A DNA stretch of 64,000 nt from Humulus lupulus (lineage: Eukaryota > Streptophyta > Magnoliopsida > Rosales > Cannabaceae). Below are positions 22,488 through 34,410 of the stretch, piece by piece. The notes beneath the pieces were generated by a model. The model worked only from the letters and a program-made list of their open reading frames with translations. It did no database searches and was not told the DNA's origin. The translations under genes and the position numbers were made by a program. How positions within the stretch are numbered: the stretch's first letter is position 1; every line of letters starts with the position of its first letter. The DNA lies in assembly GCF_963169125.1 (NCBI RefSeq), contig NC_084798.1:103433970-103497969 (forward strand). The letters are read 5' to 3'.

Positions 22488-24700
22488 ATGGCGAAAACTT
22501 CAAGGAAAACTGGACAGGCGGCCGCCGCTGCACCATCAAACCTGCCTCCTCCTCCTCCTGCAAGCGTGGCTGAGGATGAGCCACATTTGGACTTTGAAGA
22601 GGAAGAAATGGATGACGCGACGCTGAAGAGTACTCTGGGGGCGTTGCATGAAGAGCTATCCAATCTGAGGGCCAGCCAAGAAAGTGCTGCCGAAATCATG
22701 GCGCGGCAGCAGCAAGAAATTGAAAGGCAGTGCGTGGAGTTGAGCGAGAGGCAGGCGGAGATGGACCGTTGCCAGAGCGAAGCCATGGAAGCCCTTGAGG
22801 CAGCCTTGCAATTGGCTAGGAATCAGGCTGCACCTGCCTTGCAACCTGATCAGCCTGCGAATGGGCCACCGCACCGGGGTCCCAATCCTAGCCCGCCTAT
22901 CCAACACTCGAGCTCGCAAAGGCCCGAGCAGCCTCAAGTGCCTCATGAAGATGTCCCACTGGACCCTGAGGCACAGCCTCCATCCCAAGCTGGTCGCGGC
23001 AATCCTCCACATCAGAGGCAGAATAGGACTGAGCATCAGCCTCGTAGTCCTAGACGCCATAGGGGCGACGAGCCAAACCTTCCGAATAGAGGACATCATC
23101 CTCTTGGTAATAGGAGGAACTCAGAGTTGGGCTCTGCGGTCCAAGGTCCCCCACGACATGATAATGCACGGGTACCTAACGACCAATGCAGGCCACCCTC
23201 TAACGCTCGGGACGTTTCAGCCCGGGAAGGAAATCGAGGAAATAGTCGATCCCGTCATAGCCAATCACGATTTAGAGATGGCAATGGTTATGATGAGGCT
23301 GATTCCGGCAGAGGAAATGCCGGTTGGAGGAATGACAAAAGAGGTGGAAACAGGAATCAGCCACCTCAGGATGACCAACCCGATAGACGGGACGCTGGGG
23401 GGCAATCCAGGCTGAATAACGTCTTCAACCGGCTCGGAGCTAGCGAGCAGCGGAGAAGAGACGAGGACTTGAGAGATGTGCTCAACGATCGCCGTGAGCG
23501 GCATGGCGAGAACATCCCCCCAGCAACAGAGGCCACAGAGATTCCAATCGCTGTGCAAGCCCAGATAGATGCCCTCAACCAGGCGGTGCAACAGCTGGTC
23601 AGGGGAAGAACATCTCATATCGACCACGACAGGAGGAAAGACACTCCTTTCGTCCAGAGGATAGCTATGGCAGAGACTCCTAGCAAGTTTAAAATACCTA
23701 CGCTTCTGAACTTTGATGGGTACGGTGACCCGGTATCTCACGTCAATAAGTTTGAGATACAGATGGACATTTAGAAAGTGTCCGAAGATGCTCGGTGCAG
23801 AATCTTCCCTGCAACACTTTCTGATGCCGCACAGGAGTGGTTTTTTAAGTTCCCTCCTGCAAGCATAGTTTCCTGGGAGATGTTCGTAAGGGAGTTTTAC
23901 AGACAGTTCTACGCAGGTCGTGTGCATCCGACCGAGGCAAACCAGCTGGTTGAAATTCGCTAGCAGGATGGAGAATCGCTGAAAGACTACATCCAGCGCT
24001 TTATGCGAGCAGCAGTTGGAGCGAAAACGGTGGGGGATGAAGGAAAAATGATGGCCATAACCGCAGGGGTTAGGCGTCGCTCCCCCCTCTGGAAGAGCCT
24101 CCGCAAAGATGGGGTTAGAACTACCCAGGAATTCTTGGACCGGGCTGATTGTTACATCAAGCTCGAAGATGCCATTGCCGACGATGGAAAGCCTTCAGGC
24201 AAGGATAAGAAAGCAGCCGAGCCTGCCAAAGCCGCCAATGGGTCCAAACCTAACGGAAACGGCAAAGGCAACGGGAACGGTAACAGCAATGGCAAGAATG
24301 GTGGAAAACGGCCACACAATGAGCCTTCCACCTCCGACAATAAACGGGCCAAGGGTAACCGTTATGAACCTCGGTTCACTAACTACACTACCCTTGTTGA
24401 GTCTCGGGGAGAGGTTTATCAGGCCACGAATTCAAGTGTGCCTTATAAGAAGCCTGCCCCCATTCGAAAGGATATTTCGAAAAGAGAAACTACCAAGTTT
24501 TGTCATTATCATAACGACTACGGACATGACACCAACGAATGCAACCAGCTGAAGGATGAAATCGAGTTCCTTATTAGACAAGGACACTTGAGAAGATACG
24601 TACGGGCCTCGGGAAATTCCCAACGAGAAGCTCCAGGTGGCAACGAGCAAGCGCCCACACGCCAACGCTCGCCACCTTCCCAGCCTGCCCCCGTGACTGG
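22488..24700 (+). pseudogene. G2 gag (capsid and nucleocapsid) with two nonsense codons
   Basis: The start is the ATG at 22488 shortly after the primer site. The protein begins basic and alanine/proline-rich, has a coiled-coil-like segment (about residues 35-110), then a long arginine/asparagine-rich linker. The conserved gag core follows (PSKFKIPTLLNFDGYGDP near 23690; FPATLSDAAQEWFF near 23800), then a nucleocapsid-like motif C-H-Y-H-N-x6-H-x4-C (CHYHNDYGHDTNEC near 24500). Stops TAG at 23772 and 23961 interrupt the core; both sit where the family normally has glutamine. The frame is otherwise continuous into protease. Gag would form the cytoplasmic particle that packages the RNA. Confidence 0.8.
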
Positions 24701-24859
24701 CACACTGTTAACTATTTGTGGAGGCCCGCACCTCGCGGGAAATAGCGGAAAGGCCAGGGAACGATACGCTTGGACACTGTGCCACGACCAGGACATCGAG
24801 ATGATGACTGTGGAGGACCATGCGCCAAAAAAGGCTCGTTCAGAAGAAGGTGAAATAAC

Positions 24860-25424
24860 CTTCTCTGATACCGATGCCCAACATGTTTGGTTCCCACATT
24901 CCGATCCGCTGGTCGTGGATATCCAAATGGAGAACATGATGGTGAAGAGAGTGCTAGTCGATACAGGAAGTTTGGTGAATATCCTGTATAAGTCTTTGCT
25001 GGAACGCATGAAACTGTCCGTTAAGGACCTGGAGCCCTGCAACCAAACAATATACGGCTTCTCTGGTGAGGGACTCGCCCCCACCAGATCAATCAGACTG
25101 CCAGTGACGACAGGTACAGCGCCTGCTACCAGGACATTACTCGCTACTTTTATAGTAGTCGATTTTCCTTCGGCGTACAATGCCGTCATTGGGAGGCCCA
25201 TACTAGTTGATCTACGGGCCGTCACCTCCATGTGGCACTTAGCCATGAAATTCCCGACAGACGCAGGGGTAGGACGCGTGTTGGGAAACCAGAGGGAGGC
25301 CAGAGAGTGCTATAATGCCTCAGTTACGAAGGCGAAAAAGGGAACATCGAAGAGCACTACCTCAGATAGGTTGCAGATGGCAATTGATACACAAGCCCAA
25401 TCCGGTGATGAGGTCACCAAATAG
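24860..25424 (+). pseudogene. G2 aspartic protease domain
   Basis: In the same frame as gag. The catalytic motif VDTGS lies near 24957-24971, followed by the hydrophobic YGFSGEG and the AYNAVIGRP motif near 25176 that forms the second part of the retropepsin fold. The frame ends in TAG at 25422, where a glutamine is likely in the ancestor. It would cut the Gag-Pol polyprotein. Confidence 0.8.
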
Positions 25425-25489
25425 GGTGTTGCGCAAAGGGAGGATAGAGATCTAGATCCTCGCTTTGGGGATTTTGAAGAGAACGTTGG

Positions 25490-26500
25490 ACCTAGAAGAG
25501 GTCCAACTCGACGAAAAAGATCCGACCAGAGTCGTGAAGGTCGGGAAAAACCTAGAACCAACCACGAAGCATACACTGGTGGAATTTTTGCGGAGGAACC
25601 AGGAAGTCTTTACCTGGTCGCACAAAGACATGCCTGGGATAGACCCTGCAGTTATCAGCCATGTCCTGAATATAGACAAGACTTTTCCACCCGTGCAGCA
25701 AAAAAGAAGGCTGCTCGATAAAGATCGGTCGAGAGCCTTAAAAGAAGAAGTCGAAAGATTAAAGGAGAATGGGTTCATCAGGGTAGTGTATTATCCATCG
25801 TGGGTCTCCAATCTAGTGCTGGTTCCCAAGCCTAACGACAAATGGAGAACCTGTGTGGATTTTACAGACCTCAATAAAGCCTGCCTAAAAGACTGCTTCC
25901 CACTCCCAAGAATCGACCAGTTGGTCGATGCTACTGTAGGACACGAGATCCTCTCCTTCATGGATGCATATTCGGGCTACAATCAGATTAGCATGCATCC
26001 CCCTGACGAGGATCACACCAGCTTTCGGACCGATACGGGCTTATACTGTTATAAAGTAATGCCCTTCGGACTGAAAAACGCAGGTGCGACTTACCAGCGG
26101 CTAGTCAACCACATGTTTAATGAGCTAATCAGAGTAAACATGGAGGTATACGTGGACGACATGCTAGTAAAGTCTAAAAAGGCAGAAGGACATGTGAAGG
26201 ATTTACAAGAATGTTTCGATGTATTGAACAAATACCAAATGAAGTTAAATCCCCTCAAATGTTCCTTCAGAGTTGGATCAGGGAAGTTTTGGGGTTCATT
26301 GTAAATTCAAGAGGAATCGAGGCCAACCCCGACAAGATAAAAGCCCTGATCGACATGAAATCACCAGAGAAGATCAAAGATGTACAGAGTTTAACCGGGA
26401 GAATCGCAGCCCTTAGTAGATTTATTTCGAAGTCAACAGACAAATGCGTCCCTTTTTTCAATCTACTTAGGGGCAATAAGAAGTTTGAATGGACATGAGA
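25490..26500 (+). pseudogene. G2 reverse transcriptase domain with two compensating 1-nt frameshifts
   Basis: The finger region has NGFIRVVYYPSWVSN and the palm LVPKPNDKWRTCVDF. FMDAYSGYNQI and VMPFGLKNAGATYQRL follow, and the catalytic YVDD is at about 26149-26160. The RT lies one frame off from gag-PR and from RNase H-INT. An extra A near 25494 and a missing T in the run near 26287-26290 account for both shifts, after which the thumb (GFIVNSRGIEANPDKI) continues. A stop at 26496 (TGA, probably from CGA) follows the connection. Confidence 0.82.
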
Positions 26501-27400
26501 CTGGGAGCAAGCTTTTCAGGCCTTGAAGGCACATATGGCTCAGCCTCCCGTTTTATCCAAGCCGATCGAAGGAGAAACTTTGTTCATTTACCTGGCGATC
26601 ACGGAAGTTGCTGCTAGTGCGGTGCTGGTACGAGAGGAAGAAGGCGTAAAAAAAACGGTTTACTATGTTAGCAAGAGGCTGATCGGGGCAGAAATGAGAT
26701 ATCCGCCCATCGAAAGGCTAGCATATTGCTTAATCCTGGCCTCAAGGAAGCTGCGCCCTTACTTCCAAGCCCATCCTATCACAGTTTTAACCGACCAGCC
26801 CCTTCGGCAAGTCCTCCAGAAACCAGAAGCGGCTAGGCGCTTATTAAAATGGGCGGTCGAACTAGGGCAGTTCGATATCACATATTCACCACGAGCAGCA
26901 GTAAAAGGACAAGTCTTGGCTGATCTTATTGTAGAGTTCACCGAACTCCCAGACAGCGAGCAGTGCGAACAGCCTAGTGCGCCTGAGCCTCAAGAGAAAG
27001 CTCCATCGTGGAAGTTATTCACGGATGGATCGTCCAACGAATCCCACGCAGGAGCAGGAGTGATATTGATAACGCCGGAAGGGCATCGATTTCATTGCAC
27101 CATTAGATTCGACTTCATCGCGTCAAATAATGAAGCCGAATACGAAGCACTCCTCGCTGGATTGAGAATGGCCAAAGACATGGGCATAAAGACGCTTGAT
27201 ATTTACAGCGATTCACAGCTGGTAGTGAACCAAGTTCTAGGGGAATATCAAGCGCGAGGCCTAAAAATGGTGGCCTACTTGAATAAAACAAAAGATCTGC
27301 TAGCCCAGTTCACGAAGTATACCCTCCAGCAAATACTGCGGGATCAGAATTCGAATGCAGACGCCTTAGCCAAACTCGCGAGCACGAAAGATGCTGACAC
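26501..27400 (+). pseudogene. G2 dual RNase H region (gypsy RNase H and archaeal-like RNase H)
   Basis: The first RNase H-like domain (about 26523-26945) has LFIYLAITE, YYVSKRL and LTDQPLR. A second, complete domain (about 27005-27400) has FTDGSSN (D), NNEAEYEALLAGL (E), DSQLVVNQV (D) and NADALAKLAS (D), the D-E-D-D set of an active RNase H. Two such domains in tandem are characteristic of the Tat lineage. The frame is continuous with integrase. Confidence 0.8.
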
Positions 27401-28721
27401 TTTGAACATTGTCCCGGTAGATAGATTAAGCGAGCCAAGCATACGAGCAAGTGAAGCCATTATGGAAATCCGAATGGAAGATACATGGATGGCGCCTTAC
27501 TTGGAGTATCTAACAAAAGGTATACTACCATCAGATAGAAACAAGGCCAGAACTCTGCGAAGGCAAGCCGCTAGATACATACTGGTCGATGGTGTTATGT
27601 ACCGAAGAGGATATTCCATGCCACTACTCAGGTGCGTTACACCAGAAAAAGCTAAGGAACTAATGAAAGAGGTGCATGAAGGCTTCTGTGGAGATCACGC
27701 TGGGGGGCAGAGTTTGGCAAAAAAGATTCTAAGGCAAGGTTACTTCTGGCCAACTATGAACGAGGATTCGATAAAATTTGTACGAAGATGCGATAAATGT
27801 CAGAGGTTCTCCAAAATTCCACGAGCAGCTCCAAACGAGTTGAAACAGATGCAGAGTCCGTGGCCTTTTGCGGTTTGGGGGATAGATTTGATTGGATCCC
27901 TGCCAACGGGAAAAGGCGGAGTAAAGTACGCAGTTGTGGCAGTTGATTACTTCACCAAATGGGCCGAAGCTGAACCACTCGCTACCATAACGACCAAGAA
28001 AGTTCTTGACTTTGTCATCAAGAACATTGTTTGCCGGTATGGTTTACCCCGAAAGATAGTTTCAGACAACGGAACCCAATTTGACAGTGACTTATTTACC
28101 GACTTCTGCGAAAGGCATGGAGTTATTAAAAGCTTTTATTCAGTTGCACATCCCCAAGCAAACGGGCAGGCCGAGGCCGTGAATAAAACCCTTAAGGACA
28201 CCCTGAAAAAGAGGCTTGAAGACGCCAAAGGAGCATGGCCAGAATAGCTGCCTGAAGTCCTCTGGTCGTATAGAACGTCTCACCGAACAGCGACAGGTCA
28301 TACCCCATTTTCCTTAGCCTATGGATATGAGGCTATGTTACCTGTCGAGTTAGATCCCCCCTCACATCGAGGCTTAACATACGATCAGGACCAGAATGGC
28401 CAACTGATGATGGAGTCCCTAGACTCAATTGACGAGATACGGGAGAAAGCCCAACTCTGAGTTGCAGCATACCAGCAAAAGGTAGCCCGGTACTTTAACT
28501 CAAAAGTAAAAGAAAGAAAATTCAATGTCGGTGACTTGGTGCTACGACAAGTTTTCTTAAATACCCGCGACCCCACTGCTGGAGTACTCGGACCTAATTG
28601 GGAAGGACCTTACCAGATTGAAGAAGTCCTTCACCCAGGCACCTACAAACTTGCATGCCTAAACGGAGATCTCGTTCCACGCTATTGGAATGGAGAACAC
28701 CTGCGCAAGTATTATCAATGA
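27400..28721 (+). pseudogene. G2 integrase with stops at 28245 and 28458
   Basis: The zinc domain shows H-x-H spacing (EVHEGFCGDHAGG) and CDKC near 27790. The catalytic core has GIDLIGSLP (D), VSDNGTQF (D) and ANGQAEAVN (E), the DD35E triad. The C-terminal part has KVKERKFNVGDLVLR and ends EHLRKYYQ with TGA at 28719. TAG at 28245 replaces the glutamine of 'PEQLPEVLWSYRT'-type sequences, and TGA at 28458 probably replaces an arginine. It would insert the DNA copy into the genome. Confidence 0.82.
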
Positions 28722-29452
28722 ACAATCCTTTTTAAAGGACTGACTTGTATTAAATTTTACTTTTTCCAAGTTTAGCAAAAAGGGTTAGCCACGTTGTATG
28801 GCTAATCTCTTATAAATGTAAGATATTTTTTAAGATCACTCGTAAAGACACGTTTAGTTCATTTTTAATACGAGATTATAAGGGACTGTGCGCAGCCAGT
28901 CATTCTTGCCAACTTTTGTAAATTTATTTTTACAAGTATTTGTTCATTACGTGTGTTGTTTTGCTGTATTACAAGTGTTAAATTTTGCACCGAGCAGTAA
29001 TATTCGCTCAGGTCGTGGTCAAGGAAAGTGACCAAGGACCTAAAGCTCCTCGATCACATGGGGGGCATATAAGGTACATCGATAGCAAAGCGTACCACCA
29101 TGAGGTATGTAAACACATGAACAAAATAAGTGAAAGCATGCTACAGTACTTAGAGTATTTTTCAAAATTTATGATTTTTTTATATCAAACCAAAGTACTA
29201 TGCTAAGTTCGGTCATGCGAACAAGTATTATAATAAAATATTATAATATCAGAGGCAAACGTTTACACCGCGAGCATTAGTGCTCGGATGTAAATATGAA
29301 ATTAAAAGGAAAAACCTTTACACTACGAGCAGTATTGCTCGGATGTAATTGTTCAAGTATAAGCAAAAGAGCTGCCCTCGCAGCAATAAAAGGAAAAATA
29401 TTGTCTTTACAAAAAGACCCGTGGGCCATAAAAGCTAAAAAAAAAATAAATA
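28722..29452 (+). other. G2 3' untranslated region with small stem-loops
   Basis: AT-rich spacer between integrase and the end of the antisense gene, without a reading frame. It contains two perfect hairpins, CGAGCA-TTAG-TGCTCG (29272-29287) and CGAGCA-GTAT-TGCTCG (29327-29342), in a duplicated unit of about 55 bp. A third, imperfect copy is near 28991-29009. Confidence 0.6.
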
Positions 29453-32038
29453 TTAATTTTCTTGGGGGGCAGGAGGGTCTTCTGGATTAGGAGTGTTTTG
29501 ATCAGCCGGAGGTTTAGCCACAGCAGCAGCAGCAGGAGTTTGGGCCTTGGCTTTCTCTTCTGCCTCCAACCGAGCAACGCATTGCGCCATCAGCGTCTTT
29601 TGCAAATGCTCGGAGAGATAGCTAATGTCTGCCTCCCGATTGTGCTTTTAGAAGTCATAGAAGCAGAGGAAGGTGGCTTCCTTATACTTCTTCAGAGTTT
29701 TAACTCTGTCCTCCTCGAGCTCGCGCACCCGTTCCACAAGCTTCTTTACCTCATCCCTGCTGGCGGTCAGATCGAGCGTGAGCTATTTACACTCTTGGGT
29801 GTTGAGTTTGTAGTTCTCCTTCCATTTGTCCTGATCGTCGATGGCTTTATTCTGGGCCGCTTCACTCTCCTGAAGCTCTCGGGTAAGAGTGGATTGGTCC
29901 TCGCATAGCTGCTCGTTCAGCTTAGCCAGCTCCTTGTTCTCCTCAAGCAGCTTGGTCTTCTCATCCTCAAGCGCTTGCGTAGCCTGGTGTCAAAGTTCCT
30001 CTCGAGAGAGACCATTGCCCTAGCTCGGCGCCAGCTAGTAGTCAAGGACAAAAACCCCTGAGGAAAAACTGAGTTAAGAAATGAAGTTTAGCATAAATGA
30101 CAAAGCAGCAAAAGATGACTTACACTGGCTATCTCGTTCAGCCCTCTGTTAATGATTTCGTTGATATCCATTGCGGCAGTGTCAGTGATGGCGACCTGGG
30201 AGCGCTTATGCTTGGAGAGCCGATATAATCTCTCCCTGGCCATGCCAACTATATGGCTGGGCAGGGAGCCTTCGGACAAGTGGTCCGTGGTCTCTTTGTC
30301 TACGGCCTTTGAGGAAGACCGAGGATCGGCAGGCATGGGAGTTTGTTGCTCGGGGATAGGCGGATGTGTTAAGTCCTCTTTGGAGGGGGCGTCGGTGGGA
30401 GCATCTTCTGTTCGGGCTTTCTTCGAAGGGGTCTTGCTACTTTCCCCATGAGCTCTTTTGCTGTCCTTCTTCGGGACAGAAGCTTCGACAGCAGCTTGGT
30501 AGTGTGCAAAGAAGTCTTCGGAGTCCATGCCTGCACAAAGAATGACATTTCAAACGATGAGATTAAAAGGTCGCAGAGAAACAGAGGTTAGAGTATAAGA
30601 GTTGCAAAAGTAAGGTACCCGAGCTACACCTACTGGTCGTAACATTATCTACTGAACTACCTAGTTCCTGGAAGAAATCTGAATTTAAAGAAGGAGCGTT
30701 CCTAAAGTTGCCGTCCCCATCAAATAGGTGGATGGGAATTGGAAAGTTATTTAAAAACGAGAATGGTGTACCGTATACATCCGACGAGTCGTCAGACTAT
30801 TCGGCAGACTCGGTAGCCTTTTGTTTCCCCTTGCCCTTGGGGACCGACGGTTCTGCTGCTCGGTGGGGAGCAGCAGGTTCCCTGATTGTAACCCCAGTTG
30901 GCCTCCTCCTAGGAGGAGGTGACTGAGGTTGCTGCTTGGGACCCTGCTCACATCCCACGCCAGCATGGGCACCACCCGCCGCAGGTTCGCTGGTCGCAGG
31001 AGGGGAGCCCTTAAGGCCAGCCAACCTAAGGTTAGCCTCAGTGATCAAGTTTTTCACACTCTTAGCAGCATTGGACATGCTGCCTAAGAGTGCTGTCCTC
31101 GACTCCATTCCTGGAGTGGGGGTCAGGCGCAACCATGGACCTGGAGTACAGTGGAACAGTAAAGTATTATGACAAGGAAGATTTAAAGGGAAAAAACTAC
31201 TGGTTTAAGGCTCGTTATTCCCCTTACCTCCTTGGGTGAATGCCAGGTTGTCCACAGCAATGTCAGGCGTGGGAAAGTACTCCAGATGATACTTCCCCAC
31301 GTTGGAGATATGGGTGGTCTCGGACAGAAACGTGCATCCGGTCTCCTGATGGCAAAAATGGAAGAACCCCGTATCGTCTTGGCTGGGGTTGGACTTAAGG
31401 TCAAATAGATAATTGACCTCATGAGGGGAGGGGGCTGGCCATTTCTTGAGTTTGTAAAGGATATAGAGCGTGGTCAGCATCCTATATCCGTTCGGGGTAA
31501 TCTGAAAAGGGGCCACCCCGAAGTAATTAACCACCCCTTGAAAAAATGAATGCAGAGGCAAGGTGGCACCCGCCTCAATGTGATATCTCGACCAGGCGCT
31601 ATAAGCCCCCCATGGCAGGTTGGCTCGCTGGTCGATGGAAGGTCTGACTAGGGTCACCCCCGTCAGATTGTACTTATTTAAATAATTGGAGACCATGCGA
31701 ATGGTCACCGTGCTCGGAGATACCACGTGCCACTCGATAGCCGGCTGGTTGGCATGACGAGGAAGGGCACGTGCCTGAACTTCGGTCTTAGGAGAGAATT
31801 CTCCTCGACCACTGGTCGAGGGGGCATCAGCAGAAGGCTGACTTGGAGAAGGGTTGCGTCTTTTTCTGGCCTTGGTTTTTGTTCTGGCCATTTTCTGGGT
31901 AGGAGCTGATGGAGGATTTGGGTTAGAACATGAAAATGGAATTTCTGGAATCAATGAAGATGGATTCTCTTCGCCTTCGAGCAGTTGGGCTAAGAGTTCG
32001 TCTTCGATAGGTCTTTCTCCCCCCCAAGGGTCTTGCAT
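29453..32038 (-). pseudogene. Antisense accessory gene of G2 (PF04195-like N-terminus, coiled-coil C-terminus)
   Basis: On minus, an ATG at 32038 follows a splice-acceptor-like TTTGTAG. The first exon (to about 31230) has MARTKTKARKRRN (basic, possibly nuclear), then the PF04195-like core: GATLPLHSFF, NYFGVAPFQI and EVNYLFDL. It ends at GAG before GTAAGG. A second exon (about 31120 to 30797) starts after CTCCAG and keeps phase (GGPWLRLTPTPG). A third piece (30528-30088) has PSKKARTED, a possible nuclear signal. The last region (about 30060-29453) encodes a glutamate/lysine-rich coiled coil ending APQEN. Some stops interrupt it (for example YDF-stop-KH near 29650). The promoter is probably beside the 3' LTR. 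Function unknown. Confidence 0.68.
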
Positions 32039-32844
32039 ATGAACTACAAACAGACAATGGAGGAGATAAGACACAATCCGCAAAGTAGTGTGGGAAGCTG
32101 GGATAACGTTGCTCGTGCCTAAATAGCCAGCAACATCCTAATCCTACGCTAACTTCAACGTGGTGAATAAAAAAAGGAAAGAAGAACATTTTCTGAAAAG
32201 AACTTTTTTCAACTCCTAAAGGGCGAGAAAAAATTTCAGTTTTTTCGTCTAGCTTAAAGGTTGAATCTTTTGACAACCTAACGTCCCAAATCAGAAACTC
32301 TATCTATCAAAGTACTGATCTAACCCATACAAGGTATAAAGATGCACTTCTACAGAATATTAGGCGATTTATACCAAAAACCCTATTCAAGAACGCATAC
32401 ATATAAGAGCACAAAAATAGCATGCATGGCGTAGTACAGAGCTTAAAGGATGGAATCCTTACCTGAGAGAAGGAGGAGATTCGGAAGAAAATGAAAACTG
32501 AGGCAGAAGACCTGCGGCACGACGTCGGACTGGTTTTCGAAGCTCTGAACACTGGCGCGAGTTCTTGAAGATTTTAGCAAAGTTGATGGGTAAAAATTTC
32601 TTGAAAGAGAAGAAAGGCCTACTTCTAGAGATCGAAGGGACATCCAAAAGTCGGTAATCATCACTTCCCACTTTTGAAACGTGGCGAAGTGGACAAGCCG
32701 TCAGATTGCCTTTTTGGAAACCGAAAAGGCTTGATTAGACATAATTATGACACAGTTTTCAAAAATGCACGGGGACTCTGACAGATGTGGGAAGTCGAAC
32801 GGTTGTTCCCTTAAGTTTCTTTATTACTGTTCGCACTAAACAAA

Positions 32845-32858
32845 CTTGGGGGGGCAAA
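32845..32858 (+). promoter_or_regulatory. Polypurine tract of G2
   Basis: CTTGGGGGGGCAAA directly precedes the 3' LTR TGTTATCC. Confidence 0.75.
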
Positions 32859-33456
32859 TGTTATCCAAAAATCAGAAGTGAATGACATGGCAGGAATTAA
32901 TTGCACGCGGCTGACACCTGGCAAAACCTGTGTTCAACTATCGACCAGGAAGATATTCGGCATTATGCGATCGGTCTCTTCATACGATCAGTCTGGTCGT
33001 AGGCACGTAACACGCGGAGGAAATCTTAGGCAGTTATGATGGAATCCGAAATTCTCTCCCATGATTTCCTGAGTATCCGATTATTTAGGAAATAATATCT
33101 GCAACAAATCAATGTAAATCTTCCCTGAGCTTATAAATAGAAGAAGAGGGCTCAGGGAAGAGGATCTTTCTCTTTTTCTGACTTCTAAATCGCTTGAGAT
33201 TAGAATTATCATATCAATCATATTGTATTGTTCTTCATAGGTTAGTGAAACTCATTGAACCCTAGTTCTTTGATCACTCTTTTGAATCCCACATCAATAA
33301 AAATCTAAGTGGACGTAGGTTATTACTAGATCCTGGGGCCGAACCACTATAAAATATCGTGTTCTTATTATTTTCGCCATTACGTTCTTTTCAATGCATT
33401 CATCCACGTCAAGCGTATTTTGACTCCGTGTCAGTTGCCCAAAATCAGGGTCAACA
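32859..33456 (+). repeat. 3' LTR of G2 (598 bp)
   Basis: TGTTATCCAAAAATC to GGGTCAACA, followed by GCAAT (target duplication). A TATA box copy is at about 33132. Confidence 0.93.
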
Positions 33457-34274
33457 GCAATATTCTCTGAAAGGGAATAATGCTACACGCATGACACAGC
33501 CCAATGACTGTACCATTCGTGTATATGATACTGATAAAGTATCAGTATTGTTTTTATTTATTTAATTAATTAATAATTTGAAAATATATTTTTTCAAATT
33601 TGATAAGTTAGATATTACCTAAATCAATTCCTATCATCATTATAATTGTATATTATTATTATTATTATGAATAATAATGTAATATATAATCTATGTATAT
33701 TATGTGATAATAAGAGAAAGACAATGGTGATTCAGAAGAGTTTCAGAAAATTGTCAGACAATAAACTATTCATCTTCTTCTCTTATTATTCCAACCTTTT
33801 TCAAGCCATATTCCAAGTACTCATGTGTTGAGATAAACTTGTGATTTCTAAATTACAAACCCTTGTTCTCTATGTGCCCACCTACATCTTGAGGTGTAGA
33901 GAACACTCCACAATATCGTGGTCTCAGTACTCAAAGCGTTGGATAGGACGATCATTATTTATACAAAAAGACTCAATGACACTTGATAGGCTTCAAGAGG
34001 TAAATATTTATGTCCTTAAATATTTGTATACGTGTGCATATAATATAGAAGTGTGTGTATATATATGTATGTGTATATATATGTATATATATACATGTAT
34101 GGGCATGCATATATATGTTGCATGATTAATGATATTGCATATTAATGGTTCCTGTATGTATTCTTGAACATATAAAATGTTTATATGAGAGGTGGAATTT
34201 TTGTTGTTGTTTATCTACTGGGCCCACCATGCTATTTCCCCGTGCACTCTGAATGTTTTTCCAACAGTTATGTC

Positions 34275-34410
34275 CAAGAGTTTGTCTGCTTAATAGTATC
34301 ATACATGTTAAGAATCAGGACTTGGACTTGGTTATATCTAGGATTTTGTCCCCTTAATAGCATTATACCTATTAGGAATCAGGCCTCAGACCTGGTTATA
34401 TCCAGAATTT
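34275..34410 (-). repeat. 64-bp tandem duplication in the E3 3' UTR
   Basis: Two imperfect copies with a period of 64 bp: TTTGTCTGCTTAATAG near 34281 and TTTGTCCCCTTAATAG near 34345, each continuing to GGTTATATCTAGGA or GGTTATATCCAGAA. The block is cut on the left by copia C. The remaining spacer to 34795 shows nothing else recognisable. Confidence 0.7.

Larger units (their letters stand above)
21841..33456 (+). mobile_element. G2: complete Tat-lineage Ty3/gypsy retrotransposon (11.6 kb)
   Basis: Two near-identical LTRs (21841-22439 and 32859-33456) bound gag, protease, reverse transcriptase, two RNase H-like domains and integrase on plus, followed by an antisense gene on minus. The target duplication GCAAT is exact on both sides (21836-21840 and 33457-33461). 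It lies in the 3' LTR of C. The order PR-RT-RH-aRH-INT plus a long 3' region with an antisense gene marks the Tat lineage. Six in-frame stops and two 1-nt frameshifts inactivate gag-pol, so the copy is not autonomous. Confidence 0.92.
7427..34266 (+). mobile_element. C: old Ty1/copia element, interrupted by a MULE, a LINE, a Z solo LTR and gypsy G2
   Basis: A 5' LTR remnant (7427-7736) and the end of the 3' LTR (33935-34266) align over about 310-330 bp. The shared sequence runs from AAGCGTTGGATAGGA to a stretch ending CTGAATGTTTTT. A copia primer-binding site follows the 5' LTR, and decayed copia RT (about 12890-13320) and RNase H (about 17540-18225) sequences lie between. The PPT-like GTAAGTGGGAGATTT precedes the 3' LTR at 18242. 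After removing the four nested insertions the element reads as one copia unit. It is heavily mutated, with no usable reading frame. Confidence 0.78.
18242..34266 (+). repeat. 3' LTR of C, split by Z copy 1 and G2
   Basis: The LTR starts TGGGAATAGTGCCC after GTAAGTGGGAGATTT and continues at 18242-19395, 21582-21840 and 33462-34266, ending TTTTTCCAACA. Joined, it is about 2.2 kb. It shares motifs such as TTTATAGTGGAGTAAT with the copia solo LTR at 44403-46311, so the two belong to related families. The following five bases are GTTAT; the 5' flank is lost. Confidence 0.7.

Noticed and set aside
29462..29908. Plus-strand frame of 148 codons
   Set aside because: It is the complement of the coiled-coil exon of the G2 antisense gene; the minus-strand reading has the recognisable heptads.
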